The position numbers and the translations under genes were made by a program. Of a DNA stretch of 64,000 nt, positions 25,701-36,399 are shown one piece after another. Where the stretch lies: the NCBI RefSeq assembly GCF_000142905.1, contig NW_013657678.1, positions 262,581 to 326,580 on the forward strand. Reading direction: 5' to 3'. The DNA comes from Thecamonas trahens ATCC 50062 (Eukaryota > Apusozoa > Apusomonadida > Apusomonadidae). A model generated the notes under the pieces. That model had not been told where the DNA came from. It searched no databases and worked only from the letters and a program-made list of their open reading frames with translations. Positions within the stretch are counted from its first letter, which is position 1. Every line of letters starts with the position of its first letter.

Positions 25701-26277
25701 GCGACTGCGACCGGCCGTGTCGGAGCGCCCGTGGCCCCGGTGCCGTAGCTGGTCGGGACCGACGGTGCGGCGCAGCCAGGTCAGCCGGCGGCGCCGGCGC
25801 CGCCGGCGGCGCCGGCGCGGGCGCGGGCATCATCGGCCGCACTACGGCCGCATCGTAAGCCTCGGCAGCTTTGGCAGCTTCGGCAGCCTCGGCAGCCTCG
25901 GCGGCTTTTGGGTTCTTTCCGCGGAAGAGAGTGACCAGTGAGGCAAGCTGCGGATAATCGGCGAGCCGCTGCTGGGCAGTGGGCGGGCGCGGCGGAAGGC
26001 TGCGCTCAGGATCAGGACAAGGCGGCTCCGATGACGACTGCGATTGGAACTGCGCAGCGCGCGCCGGAACTGGCTGTGGACCACGGCGAGTCTTCCGGCG
26101 TCCGGCCGACTGTGCTCGCGGCGCACGAAGCTCTGCTGATGTCGGCCGCGAGACCGGCCGCCGGCGTAGGCGACGGGCCGACTGGGACGCTGGTCGCGGG
26201 CGGCGGCGCACCCGTGCCGTTGTGGGCATGAACCGCATGGCCGCGTCAGACATGGGCCGTGGGTATGGGCCTTCCAT
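22747..26277 (-). CDS. AXDND1-like coiled-coil protein with axonemal dynein light-chain domain, EF-hand-like region and IQ motif
   Basis: The 1,176-residue protein is probably axonemal or ciliary. The N-terminus is Arg/Ser/Pro/Ala-rich and disordered. Around 25170-25400 lies an Ax_dynein_light-type helix pair (EEQVLEVCLHEVARQVMVH), the signature shared by inner-arm dynein light chain p28 and AXDND1. A long coiled coil follows (~25130-24550). The second half is globular, with an EF-hand-like stretch (ALDLHSQGSLSLLDYLSLW, ~23600-23660) that lacks a full set of Ca-binding oxygens. Near the C-terminus, VLRIQRKFRAILSRIRARA is an IQ-type calmodulin-binding helix. Start at MEGPYPRP (26275-26277); MSDAAMRF just downstream is an alternative. 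No introns or frame breaks. Its stop is 23 bp from that of convergent CC2D2A. Domain call good; exact orthology uncertain. Confidence 0.75.
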   Translation of the reverse strand: MEGPYPRPMSDAAMRFMPTTARVRRRPRPASQSARRLRRRPVSRPTSAELRAPRAQSAGRRKTRRGPQPVPARAAQFQSQSSSEPPCPDPERSLPPRPPTAQQRLADYPQLASLVTLFRGKNPKAAEAAEAAEAAKAAEAYDAAVVRPMMPAPAPAPPAAPAPPADLAAPHRRSRPATAPGPRALRHGRSQSRSQSRMRVDASSGRMLDILAARAQAKPYFYRWAASAAADELPPTDPPSWADMVIHARANEGELPPTLIPPTYHVSSKTTVVAPELASCEVNSYADGTFDVNVFPGRSSGVLKDGAGQAKHLRLAMDQMLHAQRELLRGASPSDSLEALLAEEQVLEVCLHEVARQVMVHSVEQGSALYVLWARISELFSLVPTVVESLRQAATNREEALGLAREQFEAEAKAYAEHMQTRESQLTAHIALLESHLESQEIELHELQDRARRHEEMGTSALLSEKFANMDALCMELNIKTVTIERLQNETTKMARKIASLELVNAKYQSEIKSLNSQLRDARAMVLRLELETSALPSGNVDALPGAEDADAAATGPPRSIRSKVQEWETERLKLLTEIQELTQMAEAKATLALSGDVAIVAAAEGGSGRAHQLDPREQRWRYERNLLLNELFQLKAENDSNALHKALYHALTRRCARLHLEPGFQVRRAVKSKAWLDKIIGLVYYAKISELQHKETPLLAQPFPEFVYEFLLRTYSRRSLVNQYAYDIVQAVDKYRREDLWIDIFGRFLDEDLPPPALQFFMAVLTVADNSTAGIPYPVNPDTRRPFWICTRRCADVLRSVFPALDTNVFEGFMTMVNANATATPQATVELLVNRPWNGDERVRFDTFVELALRQFQEFMGSALKSAARKFHALDLHSQGSLSLLDYLSLWRELDFGVLDEQDLVHLFRVALDKQYSEGVTAAHPELDAAVSWSSFEYILMHTKFFTHQYGRPYRAPAYDLTDAEAVTLYEALKTDWTQLQMVVIDQLDSLKNSPLPFASAMHARLVDSRNLVLQELRHTANPLASLAVYRELLALVATSQLATQHSKGEIPVSYLADEMAALRGVITARAEHGKRRLQAFTRAKTSTKRAHVQLVTMCVLRIQRKFRAILSRIRARAAEEARARAAARRESSASSSSPPALSPAAGSSSRAISPASPLTPSNRRSSVASTGSRR

Positions 26278-26362
26278 GGAGAAGGAGCTGTGAAATATGA
26301 GGGGAGGGGGGGAAGAGAGAGGAAAAGGGGGGGGGGGGGAGGGAGTGGTGGGGGGGGGGGGG

Positions 26363-26462
26363 NNNNNNNNNNNNNNNNNNNNNNNNNNNNNNNNNNNNNN
26401 NNNNNNNNNNNNNNNNNNNNNNNNNNNNNNNNNNNNNNNNNNNNNNNNNNNNNNNNNNNNNN
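26363..26462. other. Assembly gap (100 N)
   Basis: Exactly 100 Ns between a poly-G run and a (CA)n array. A round number between two simple repeats suggests a placeholder for a gap of unknown size. No gene should be read through it. Confidence 0.97.
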
Positions 26463-26474
26463 ACACACACACAC

Positions 26475-26545
<71 letters not shown>

Positions 26546-26580
26546 CACACACACACATACACACACTCTCTCTCTCTCTC
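26463..26580 (+). repeat. (CA)n microsatellite with CT tail
   Basis: Over 45 CA units with periodic GC interruptions (cacgcaca), ending in a CT tract about 80 bp before the WD40 gene start. Confidence 0.95.
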
Positions 26581-26662
26581 TTCTCTGTCTCCACACTCTA
26601 TCTTGCTTCCCCTCTCCCTCCATTCAGCCACACTCGCTCGCTTGCGCCTGATCAGAGCCGCC

Positions 26663-29600
26663 ATGGCGCGGACAGGAAGCGCAGGTGATGGCACGGGTAC
26701 AAGGGGCACCAGGAGCAGCAGAATGGGCAGAAGTAGCAGAAGCAGGGGTGGTGGTGATAGTGAAATGATTGCGCTCTCTCCTGCCAGGAAAGTCACCAGA
26801 GTCCGATTTGCCGCCGAAGCCGTCGCGGCAGCCAGCGAGGGTGGCGCCGACGATGAAAGAGGGGTTGATGGCCCAGGCTTGCCGCAGCCGGATGCCCACA
26901 TGCGCGCCATTCAGGCGCAAGTGGCCGAGCTCGACGCAGAAGAGGCTGCCGCTGTGGAGGCTGGAGACTTGGTGGTGTCGGCGTCACGGACGGCGCTGGA
27001 TGAGGCAAGAATCCCCTGCAGGCCGAGCTGGCCATGCTAGCGGGTGCGTCGGCCAAGGCACTGGCGCAGAGCAGCAAAGGCAGTGGCGGCAGCAGCGGTG
27101 GCAATGCCGAAGTGTTTGGCAAGGGCAACGAGCACACTGCAGCCCGGCTGGGCAAGAAGACCATCTCGGTCCCGTTTGGTTTCCGCTTCCTCCGCAGACT
27201 CCGCGATCCAGAGCAAAAGGCCATGCACCATGTGGCGTACAACGCCAAGCGCGACTCGTTTGCAGTCCTTGACAACGCCTGCCTCCACCTCTACCGTGGC
27301 GCCCGCGAGATCAAGCGAATGCAGCTCCAGCGGATCCGCAGGCTCGTCACTTTTGTCCTTCTCCCCGAGTTTGAGGTCTACATCGGGGCGACGGTCGATG
27401 CGACGCTGCGGATCTTCAACTGGCGGTTTGAGCTCATCTCGTCGGTGGCCACCGACTATGTTGACGTCCACGCCCTAACCTACAATCCGGTCCGAAGCGA
27501 GCTGATTGGCGCAGGCTCGCAGTCGGTGGTGGTGTGGAAAGTAACCAAGGACGCCACGCTGCTGCACCAGAGCATCGTCTCGCTCACTCGCATATTTGAG
27601 GCGCGGTCGCCGGTCGCCCGGCACGTGACCGGTATTGCAGTCTCCAACTCGTCGTTTGCGCTGTATGTGTATTGGGACACCCACCTCTCCATTCTCGACC
27701 CAGTCATCGGCTCGTCGGAGCGCGCCGCGCTCGACATCCACCGTCGCCATGTTACCGGCGTGGTGTGCGATCCAAAGTCCGAGGTGATCATCACCTCGGG
27801 CATGGACGGCAAGATCAAGATCTGGACTCTGTCCATGTTCCTTGTCCGAGTTCTGGACGGCCATGCCGCCGGCGTCACGCAGATCTCACTCAACCCCGGA
27901 AACCCGGAACTGCTGCTCTCAGCCTCGCTCGACCGCTCGGTCCGAGTCTGGGACATCCACACCCACCAGCAGCTCTACCGACTCGACTTGACGACGCCGG
28001 CCCTCGGCGGAGCCTTCATCTCGCCGAACACCTTTTACTGCCGAAGCAACCGCGCCATCGACGTGTGGTCCATGGCTCGCTCGTTCTCGCACTTTTGCCT
28101 TGTCCGCGCCCCGGTCATCGGCATCTCTCGCGTCGCAGAAGTCATGGGTGCCCGCCAGCCCGGCCGCGTCTTGTACCAGCTTGCCGACGGCACCCTCGGT
28201 CTCAAGACTCTCGACGCCGCAACCATCACCACGGTCATCCCGCAGCTCTCATTCTGCACTGTGGCCGATGTGGCGTACTTTCGCAAGGGTGAGATTATGG
28301 TCGTCCTTCTCGACGGCTCGTCGGACACTGAAAACGCCGACGTCTCTCGCTCGCCCCGCCGCCCACCGCCTGGCTCCGACCATCTTTTACTGCGGCCCGA
28401 CTCCGCCCTCTCCCGCCAGCGCTCGTCGTATGTGCGCTCTCAGAGCTGGTCCCGCTCTTCATCGAGGACGACGCTCACCCGCTCGGCGCTGGGCCCGTCG
28501 CCGTCGCAGGCCCACCTCCCGGACATCGCCGTGAGCCAGGGGGCCGCCCCGCCGCCGCGCAAGATGCGGAGTGGCGAGATCAAGACCGAACACCTCTTCC
28601 GTTCGCGGCAGTACAAAGTCTCGCGCGCTTTCGCCGACATCAACCGCTTTGGCCCAGTCGGCGCCGCCGTCCACTCGTCGCGGTCCAAGCACCGCGAGAT
28701 CCATATCTTCTCCACCTCGACCTCGCCCGCCGCCCACATCCGCTCATGGACCAACTACGGGCGCGACATCGAGCTACGCTCGGAGATTTGCGACGAAGAG
28801 CTCTCAGTCATCACGCTCGTTCCGCTCGAGTCCCGCAAGTCGCAGTTCCTAGCGAACGTCAACATGGCCGGTCGCGACCCGGCAAAGGACATTGCTGTCG
28901 TCCCCTCGCACTATGTGGCGGGTGGAACATGCTCCGGCACTCTCGTCCTCGCCGACATGTACCGCAACGGCGACATCATCCGCCGCATCCCGGTCTACGC
29001 TGCCGGCACCGTTGCCTGCCTCGAGTACCTGCCGCGGTTTGATGCGCTCCTCATCCACAACACGCGCGTTGTTCTCATTGCCCACATCGCGTTTGGCTAC
29101 AACACTTACCACCGCATCACACCGTCGCTCCACCAACTCGCCACCATCGACGCTACTGTCGAGACTGGGGCGCTAATTGCGTCGACCCGAGTCTCAGATC
29201 GAGCGCTCGTCATTGGATCCACAGACGGTCTGTTCTCGGTCTACGGCTTCAAAGCCAAGGGTGTGCGCCAGATGTCGCGGGCAGCGTCGACGGTAGCCTC
29301 CACCTTTGCGCCCGTTGGCTCAGGCGCCGCCAACTTGCGCCGAGCAACCGACTCTGCCGCCTTCCCAGACTCGGACTTGGACTCGGACTTGGACTCGGAA
29401 TCGGACTCTCAAGCCAACGCTCTGGACTCGTCGTCATCCATCCTTCTGCGTGACCGCAGTCGGTGCGAGGTCTCGAACGAATCCATTGTGGTCCGCATCA
29501 ACCCAATGCAACGCAGTGGCGAATCAGTCACTGCCCGAGAGTCGCACAAGGCGCCCATTTGTGACGCAGACTATCACCCTGTGTGGCAGATGGTGGTGAC

Positions 29601-32600
29601 GACGACGTCGTCAGGCCACGTCATGTTTTGGGACATCAACAACCAACTCATCACCGAGCTGTTTCTGGAGATGGCGGTCCACTGTTGCTGCTTCGTCAAC
29701 GGGCAGGCTGACGTCCTCGTTGGTGTCGACAACGCCATGCTTGTCCTCCGTCGTGACTCGTACTTTCCGGCTCCGATCTCGCTCGACGAACTAATCACCA
29801 TCTCCCCGCAGGCTCCGCATCCCGGCCTGCCGCCGACCCGCATGTGCGCCCGAGACTATGTCCACGACGAGATCGAGGACAATGCTGACGCGCTGGACGA
29901 TCCCGGTAACGGTTCGTTGCCCATCCGTGTCTGGCCACGGCACGTGCTGCAGGACGCGCTCGCCTCGGGCCTCATCCCGGCCGAATCAAACCTCGCCCAG
30001 GCGCTTGCTGCCGAGTCCGAGGCACTGAGCAGCGGAGTATCACCTCATGTGCGCGCTTTGCATTCGCAGTATGCTCGTGAAGCAGAGAACAAGCCAGTCC
30101 AGTTTGACAACGAGAAGCTGGCCTTTGCCTCAAGCAAAGCCACGTTTCTCTCGCTCCCGTCGTCGGCGTCGCTCTCCAACCTCGACCGACTCCGCATCAT
30201 GCTGGCGACGCCAGGGACACCAACGCGTGGCACGCTTGAAGGCCAGCAAGCCGAGGAAACGGGGCTGCCAACCGGCACTGGCGCTGGCCTTGCGCTCTTG
30301 ATCAAGGAGTGCCCGCCCAGCCGGCTGTCGTCCGCAAGCTGGAGCAGCAGCACCAGTGATGGCGAGGCGAGTAGCGAGACCACACCGCCACTTCCGAGCA
30401 CAGTAGTCTTGTCAGGCTCGACGGACTCGCTTGCTGAGCTGAATCGGGCAGTGCTGAGCGATGCAGCGCTGCTGATGGGCAACACATCTGACGCCGAGTC
30501 ATCTAAGTCGACTTTGCCACCAGACACATCGCTTCAAGCCGAGCCGTCTGCACAGTCCCTCTCGTCGAGCTTGCTGTCCGAGAGCTGGTACGGTAGCCCG
30601 AGCTTTGTCGCCTACTCCAGCGGCGCCGCCGGGGAGTCCGCGCTACCACTGCAGGTTGTCCGATTTCTCTCAGGTGTTCCGCAGCTCGGCTCTGTCGACG
30701 TCAATCTTGTCCGGCCGCAGCTCGACCGCGGGCTCAATGTCCGTGCCGAGGGCCGGATGACAACTGTGCCGCAACAGCTCGTCAGCGATTCTCTGCCACG
30801 TGGAGACGAGTCCGAAGGAGCCACGACTTCTTTCCGCGAGTCGACCATTCTGCGAATCCGCTACTTGCTGCGACACGGCGAGTGGGCCCTTGTGGCGCGG
30901 GCGCTCGACATCGTGCGCATGATGCGGCTGTGGACCGATAATGCGGTGCTCGACGACATGTTGGTGGTGCTGCGGACGCACGAGTCATGGATTGTGCGCC
31001 GGATGCTGGCGCAGATGCTGGACACAGCCAGCATTCGGTCTGACGCTGTGGTATATGAGCTGAATCATGCCCGAATCAATGACCCCAACGCTGAAGTCCG
31101 GCGTGCAGCGCGAGCCGCGCTTGCCACTCTCCACGTCCAGCGCAAGCGAACCCACAAGGCTGCAGTGCGGATGGCGGCTGCTGAGCTGGACTTGCTTGTC
31201 ACCCAGTTTATGGAGGCCAAGGAGAAGTCACAGCTCGGCAAGGTTTCAGTCGACGACATGCTCTTTGAGGTGCCTGACGATGTGGAGGACGAGGACTTGC
31301 GAGCTTCGTTTGCTTCGCTCGTCGACTTTAACCGGCGGCTCCGCCGCATTGCTGAGCTGGTCTTTGCGAGCAAGACCAAAGCCGTCGAAGACGAGGTTGA
31401 CATTGCTGCACTGGTCGCTTCTCTGCCGCGGATGCGCTCATTTGAGGAGCGAGCTGTGGCACGTGCCAAGGCTGAGGCCGCTGCGCAGGCCGAGGCCGCC
31501 GCGCAAGCCGAGGCCGCCGCGCAAGCCGAGGCCGCCGCGCAAGCCGAGGCCGCCGCGCAAGTGGCTAGCGATGTCGAGAGCGGCGAGTCTGAGGGCGAAA
31601 AGCAAGTAGCCACGAGACCAAGAGCAGTGTGACGTGCAGTAGCGACGTCATCGAGACGGACACACCGTCGTCAGGCGCTCCTGGTGCTAGCGGCGTGTCT
31701 GGAGGCCACGATGCGGTGTCATCCACCAGTTCAGAGGCGCTCTCAGACGTGCTGGAACGGTTCACTTCATGCTTGATTGACGCCGCCGACATGGCACTGG
31801 ACGCCGATGAGTCGCTTGTCCTCCCAAACGTCGTCAGGCTCGATTATCAGCGACCGATTCTGCCACCGGCGACGCCGCGGACACCATCGAGTGACGAGCT
31901 TGTCTCGCTAGCCTCCACATCGAGTGATGCAACAGCTGTCGAGAACGCGATGCCGACCTCGGCGCTTGTCAAGAAGACTTTCACCGACAGTGGGCTGTTT
32001 CGAAGCTTGCACAGCAATAGCGGCGTTCGGGTTGCCGACCTCGACTCGACAGGAGTGTGGGACGACGCGCTGCAAGGTACCAAGTTTGACTCGATCGTGC
32101 TGCCAGGCCACGAGACGGCGCCATCAGAGACCGACGAAAGCGGCGAGCTCGAGGCAGCGACGCCGCGGAGCGAGTCGACAACCACAGAGCGTGAGACGAG
32201 CCGCACCTGGTCGCAAAGCTCGATGGCAACAGATGCAAGCAATGCCTGGAGCGCGCAGGCTCCACAAGCACTCAACGGGTCGGAAACCTCGGACGCTTCG
32301 TCGGACTGGGCCGCGCATCCGCGGTCGCTGGCAGCCCTGCTTTTCTTTCCGACGGCGAGAATGCAGGTGGAGACAATAACTTTGCCGCCGGAGGCGGGAA
32401 TGTCCGGGCCTATGCCGATGTCGACGGTAATGGGGATGACGAAAGCGATGAGAGCGACGCCGCTGCACACCAGCAGCCGCCAAAGGCTTCCGGCGACGAG
32501 CCGCCCGCATCTGAAACAAGGAGCCGGCCTTCACTCCGCGCTGCAGCTGAGGCGGTGAAGAGTGCCCTGGCCTTGCGGTCGCCGTTTTCACGCCGGTGCA

Positions 32601-33753
32601 GGATGATGGGAAGCTGTTTCCGCTCACCGTCTCGTCGTCACGGGTCTCGATCTACGAACAGCTAGGGTTGGTGCGTTCCGACTCGCAGGCCGAGGCCTCC
32701 CACCTGTCGTCAAAAGTGGCACGGACACAGCAAGCTGCGATCGCACCAGGCTACTTTGGATTTGAGCTACCCTCGGCTTTGGCAGCCGACGACGACATCG
32801 AAACGCCGGCCGTGACCGTGGCGCTTGACGAGAGCGGCGATTCAAGCGAAGATCGGAACATAATGGGCACAATGGCCATTCCGTTTGAGCGCTCTCAAGA
32901 CCGCATCGATGTGGCTAGTATGGCGGAGTCGTCCAGGCGGCAAGGCAAGCAGCGGCTCTCATCGGCAGCGCGGTCGGTGATGAGCCGGCTGGCGGTAGTA
33001 CACCGCGCTCGCGGCGGAGTTGCGCCGCCGGCGCGAACCATCGCCGAGCTCGCTAACCCGAGGCCTGATCCGGCTGTGGATGCAGACCAAACAGAGGCGA
33101 CAAAGTCTATCACCAAGCGCCCTCGGGCCGATGACCCCAGCTTTATGTTTCTCTCCAAGTCGACCTCGCTCACCGAGCTCATGACAGCGCTCTCGCTTGA
33201 CTCGCTCGGCTCTGCGGGCGATGACGGGCAAAATGAGGCTGTCGAGCCCGGGTCAGATCTCGAGTCCGAGTACGAAGAGGATGTCGAAGAGGTGGACGCT
33301 ACCTCACTGTGGGGCGCCACCGGGCCGCGTGCTGCACGTCTCGAACAGCTCCTTCACGGCAATCTTCTCGCGCGAGCGGAAGGAACTGCCGTCGAGTCCT
33401 CAAGACCGCATCCTCCACCCAAGCGAGCACCGGCACCAGCCCTCCCGCCGCTCTTCCCGCCCGTCCCGCCTGAGACGGCTCGGCCAGTCCAAGGCCGCCG
33501 CCCGCGGCGGCGACGCCGCGCGGTCATTGTTCCTCAAGCCGGCACTGAGCATGGTGGCAGTGGCGATGCGGTCGGTGCCGATCCGCTTGACGAACCGCTG
33601 GCGCCTAGCGATGACAGCAGCTTGCTCGCACCCGCCACACCTGTCGCGGCCGCCGCGGCCAAAACCAAAGCCAAGGCCGAGGCCGAGGCCGAGGCCGAGG
33701 CCCAGTGGTGGCGTGGGCGCAATTTTTATGTTGCCAAAACCCAGTGGGGTTAA
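26663..33753 (+). CDS. Giant WD40-repeat protein with HEAT-like C-terminal region (possibly WDR87/WDR97-like)
   Basis: About 2,364 residues once four one-base gaps are allowed: C run 27013-27016, A run 31598-31601, T runs 32341-32348 and 32585-32588. Each restores a continuous family-like frame. After a basic, disordered N-terminus, WD40 blades run from ~27170 to ~28100 (e.g. VRVWDIHTHQQLYRL). More blade-like segments follow at ~29560-29760 (ADYHPVWQMVVTTTSSGHVM). A helical HEAT-like stretch with WIVRRMLAQMLD lies at ~30830-31170. An AEAAAQ repeat (31475-31560) precedes a long acidic/Ser-rich tail. The start codon context is CCGCCATGG. The architecture recalls ciliary WD40 giants of the WDR87/WDR97 type, but I cannot establish orthology. 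The stop is 11 bp from that of the convergent RING-TRAF-WD40 gene. Confidence 0.8.
31471..31562 (+). repeat. Coding repeat: AEAAAQ units
   Basis: Tandem 18-nt units (gccgaggccgccgcgcaa) encode a near-perfect Ala/Glu/Gln helix in the WD40 protein. The units are almost identical at DNA level, so the expansion is recent. Confidence 0.85.
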
Positions 33754-33764
33754 AAACCAGCGCG

Positions 33765-35647
33765 CTACGGCGACGATGACGACGCGGCGGGTGGCGGAGC
33801 AACCACAGGTATCCAGACCCGGATGGTGCGATCACCCGAGCCCGAGGCTAGGATGTGGCGCGGATCGGCAGAAGCCGCCGGCCGCTGGGCAAGGGCGTGG
33901 ATGTAGCCATGGTGAGCGTCGAGGGTGCGGACGCACTCGAAGCGTGAGATGACGCCGGAGCCATGGGCTGGGCGCGAACGTGGTCCGGATCCACGGCCCA
34001 GATCATGATGCGGTGGTCAAACGAGGCTGAGACAAGCCAGGTGTTGGCGCTCGACGTCACGACCTCCATTTGCCACACCGGCCAGCGATGGCCCTTGAGC
34101 ACGCCTTCAAACTCGTACTCACGAGCCATATTGTAAACACCAATGGTGTAGGAGCACGAGGCAAAGAGATAGTCGCCGGCGAGGGCGAGAGCCAGGATCT
34201 TGGACTCGGCCTGGACAACGACAACCGGCTCGGGAAGCTCGAGGTTGCTCACATCGGCCAGCGGCGCCAGCAAGCGGCTGATGTCCAGAAGCGATACAGT
34301 GCCGTCGTCCGAAGCGATGTAGAGCAGATCGCCGGCACGGGTGAGGGCCGAGATGCCGGCGTCACGGATTTTGACCGAGGCGAGAACAGCAAGCGACCAG
34401 GCGTGGGTGAAGCAGAGTGTGCCCGAAGCGTCGCCAGAGATGAGGACATTAGCCAGCGGCTCGTAACGGAGGGCGTAGATCTTGGCGGTGTGGACCTCAA
34501 GCTTGCCGACGCGCTCAAAGTGCGGAGCAGACGAGGCCGCCGGCGACGCGACCCAGACCAGGATGCTAAAGTCGGACGATGCCGAGAAGAGGCGGCGCGA
34601 GACGTGCGGTGCGTCCGAGTCGTCGTCGTAGTCCGAGTAGACCTCGTCGGGGACCGGGACAAAGGCCTCCTCCAGGGCCCACACCGTGTAAGCATGGCCT
34701 TGCAGGACGGCAAGACACTCAAAGGTCTCGAGCGACCAGACACGGATGGTGGTGTCCTGCGAGCCCGAGTAAAGGTAGGCCGAGCCGACGCAGAGTGCAG
34801 TCACACCCGAAGTGTGGCCCTTGAGCGTCCGTGCACACTCGAGCCGCGTCGGGCTCCACACCTCAAGGCCAGCCGTGGCCGACAACGCGCGCGATCTCAG
34901 CGATGGCGTGCCAGGCTCGGGTTCGTCAGCCACGGCGGCACTTGCGGATGCGCCGGCACAAACACTCGCCGACTGGCCAAGGCCGAGGCGGGTGGCGATC
35001 GGCTCCGGAAGATTCTCTTCCAGCAGCGCCCGGAGCTCCGGCGCAATGCTCGCCACCGGACCGGCAGCGTCGGCACTGGCCAGCGCCAACAGTGCGGCGC
35101 GGAGGGCGTCGACCTCTTCGGACTTGCGGGCGAGCGCGTCTTCGAGCACCTCGATCTTGGAGCAGGTCTCGCTGATAAAGGTGGTGACCTTGGCGTACGG
35201 GCAGTCGCCATCGGGCGCCGTATGGGCGTTGACAGCGTCCCAAGTAGCAGCATAGGCACAGCCGTGCTTGCGGAAGGGACAGCGGGCCGGGCGCGAGGCG
35301 CAGGCCACTCGATGGGCCTCGAGCTCTGCCAGCGGGAAGATGGCTGTGCAACCGGCAGAGCGGAACGGGCAGTACACATCCATCTCGTCGAGCAGATCCT
35401 GGACAAGGAGGTTTGGATGGATGTCGTCTGAGCCGAGGACGGCGCGGCAGAGCGGACACTCGGGCTTGAGGGCCACGGCCTGAAAGATGCAGTGGGTGCA
35501 GAAGGTGTGCCGGCAGGGAGTGAGGGCAGGCGCACGGAGCGTCTCTGTGCAGATAGGGCAGGCAAGCCGAGCCGACGGCTCGTGCACAAACGCTGTTGCT
35601 GCCTCCTCTATAACATCATGCCCCACTCTGGATGATGCCATTCTCAT
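33765..35647 (-). CDS. RING-TRAF zinc finger-WD40 protein, TRAF7-like E3 ubiquitin ligase
   Basis: This is the domain order of TRAF7: RING finger, TRAF-type zinc fingers, coiled coil, WD40 propeller. RING: CPICTETL...CRHTFCTHC...CPLC (residues ~30-70), all eight metal ligands present. TRAF fingers: CPFRSAGC...HRVAC and CPFRKHGC (~100-160). A short helix follows (~165-200), then seven WD40 blades (TLKGHTSGVTALCVG, YSGSQDTTIRVWSLETF, KGHRWPVWQMEV and others). The last blade, ending in SGSGDRTIRVWIP, is reached only if one base is restored in the GGG at 33965-33967. The length then becomes 627 residues. I start at MRMASSRV (35645-35647). An upstream ATG at 35821 would add a Ser-Gln-Pro-Ala repeat encoded by the (GGCT)n array and looks less likely. 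TRAF7 itself is animal-typical, so I leave the symbol blank. Confidence 0.85.
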
Positions 35648-35656
35648 TCTCAGTCT

Positions 35657-35658
35657 GC

Positions 35659-35745
<87 letters not shown>
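35657..35745. repeat. (GGCT)n tetranucleotide array
   Basis: About 20 copies of GGCT/CCAG just upstream of the RING-TRAF-WD40 start. On the minus strand every frame is open; one reads Ser-Gln-Pro-Ala. Either 5' leader or a variable N-terminal extension. Confidence 0.95.
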
Positions 35746-35746
<1 letters not shown>

Positions 35747-36399
35747 GGAGAGGTGGTGGCGAAAGTGGCGCCAGTGGCGTAATAAGCTCACAGGAGGCCA
35801 GGCTCTTTGACATTGTGGCATTCTGGCGTCATGAGAGTGAAATCAGGGGTGCAAGGTGTGGCGTAACCGTCTTGTCGCTGCCTTTAAGCTATCTTGGCTG
35901 CCTTGGCGCTGCCTTGCCCATCGGCAGAGATGGGCAGAGCAGCAGTGTTGAAAAAGCGGAGATCTTGTGTGGCTGAAAAAAACGCACATTCTCACCCTGC
36001 GTATCCTCATCTCCGCAAACACTCGAGCTACCAGCGAGTATCCCGATCTACTGCCATCACCATACCCTTGATCATCTACAGATGTAAATGCCAGCTGGCA
36101 TGCTGAGCCGATCACGCCCTCCTCGAGCCGCGGCGGGAGCAGCAACACCTGCGACGTAGTTGTGTACCAAGCAGCTAGTGAACAAGCAGGAGGCATGCCG
36201 CTGGTATCAACACCCCGCATCGTGATGACTATGCTCACAGCCAGCCCGATGGTCAAGGCCAGGCTGGACAATGATCTCTCCACCCCCACTCCCCACTCCC
36301 CACCCCCTCTTCTGCTTCAAACACAGCCAGGCATCGTCAGACAGGCATCACACGCATTCATTTGCGGGGAGAGGCAAAGACATTGGTGCGAGCCAACTA
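35746..36399. other. Intergenic region between RING-TRAF-WD40 and HSP10
   Basis: About 650 bp with lower GC than its surroundings. It must hold the RING-TRAF-WD40 promoter and the HSP10 3' UTR. A 148-codon minus-strand frame (35843-36289) has a hydrophobic N-terminus but no recognisable domain and ordinary base composition; I do not call it a gene. Confidence 0.5.

Larger units (their letters stand above)
26278..26662. promoter_or_regulatory. Divergent promoter region with assembly gap, AXDND1-like / WD40 gene
   Basis: 385 bp as written, but it includes 100 Ns, so the true length is unknown. It is G-rich on the left (C-rich for the leftward gene) and (CA)n(CT)n on the right (pyrimidine-rich for the rightward gene). 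Confidence 0.6.

Noticed and set aside
22747-26910. Extension of the AXDND1-like protein upstream through the N gap to 26910
   Set aside because: The extra part reads (Cys-Val)n from the CA repeat and unknown residues from Ns, and overlaps the WD40 gene in antisense.
35843-36289. 148-codon minus-strand frame with hydrophobic start
   Set aside because: No domain, Cys/Arg-rich second half, lies where a promoter and 3' UTR are needed; evidence too thin.
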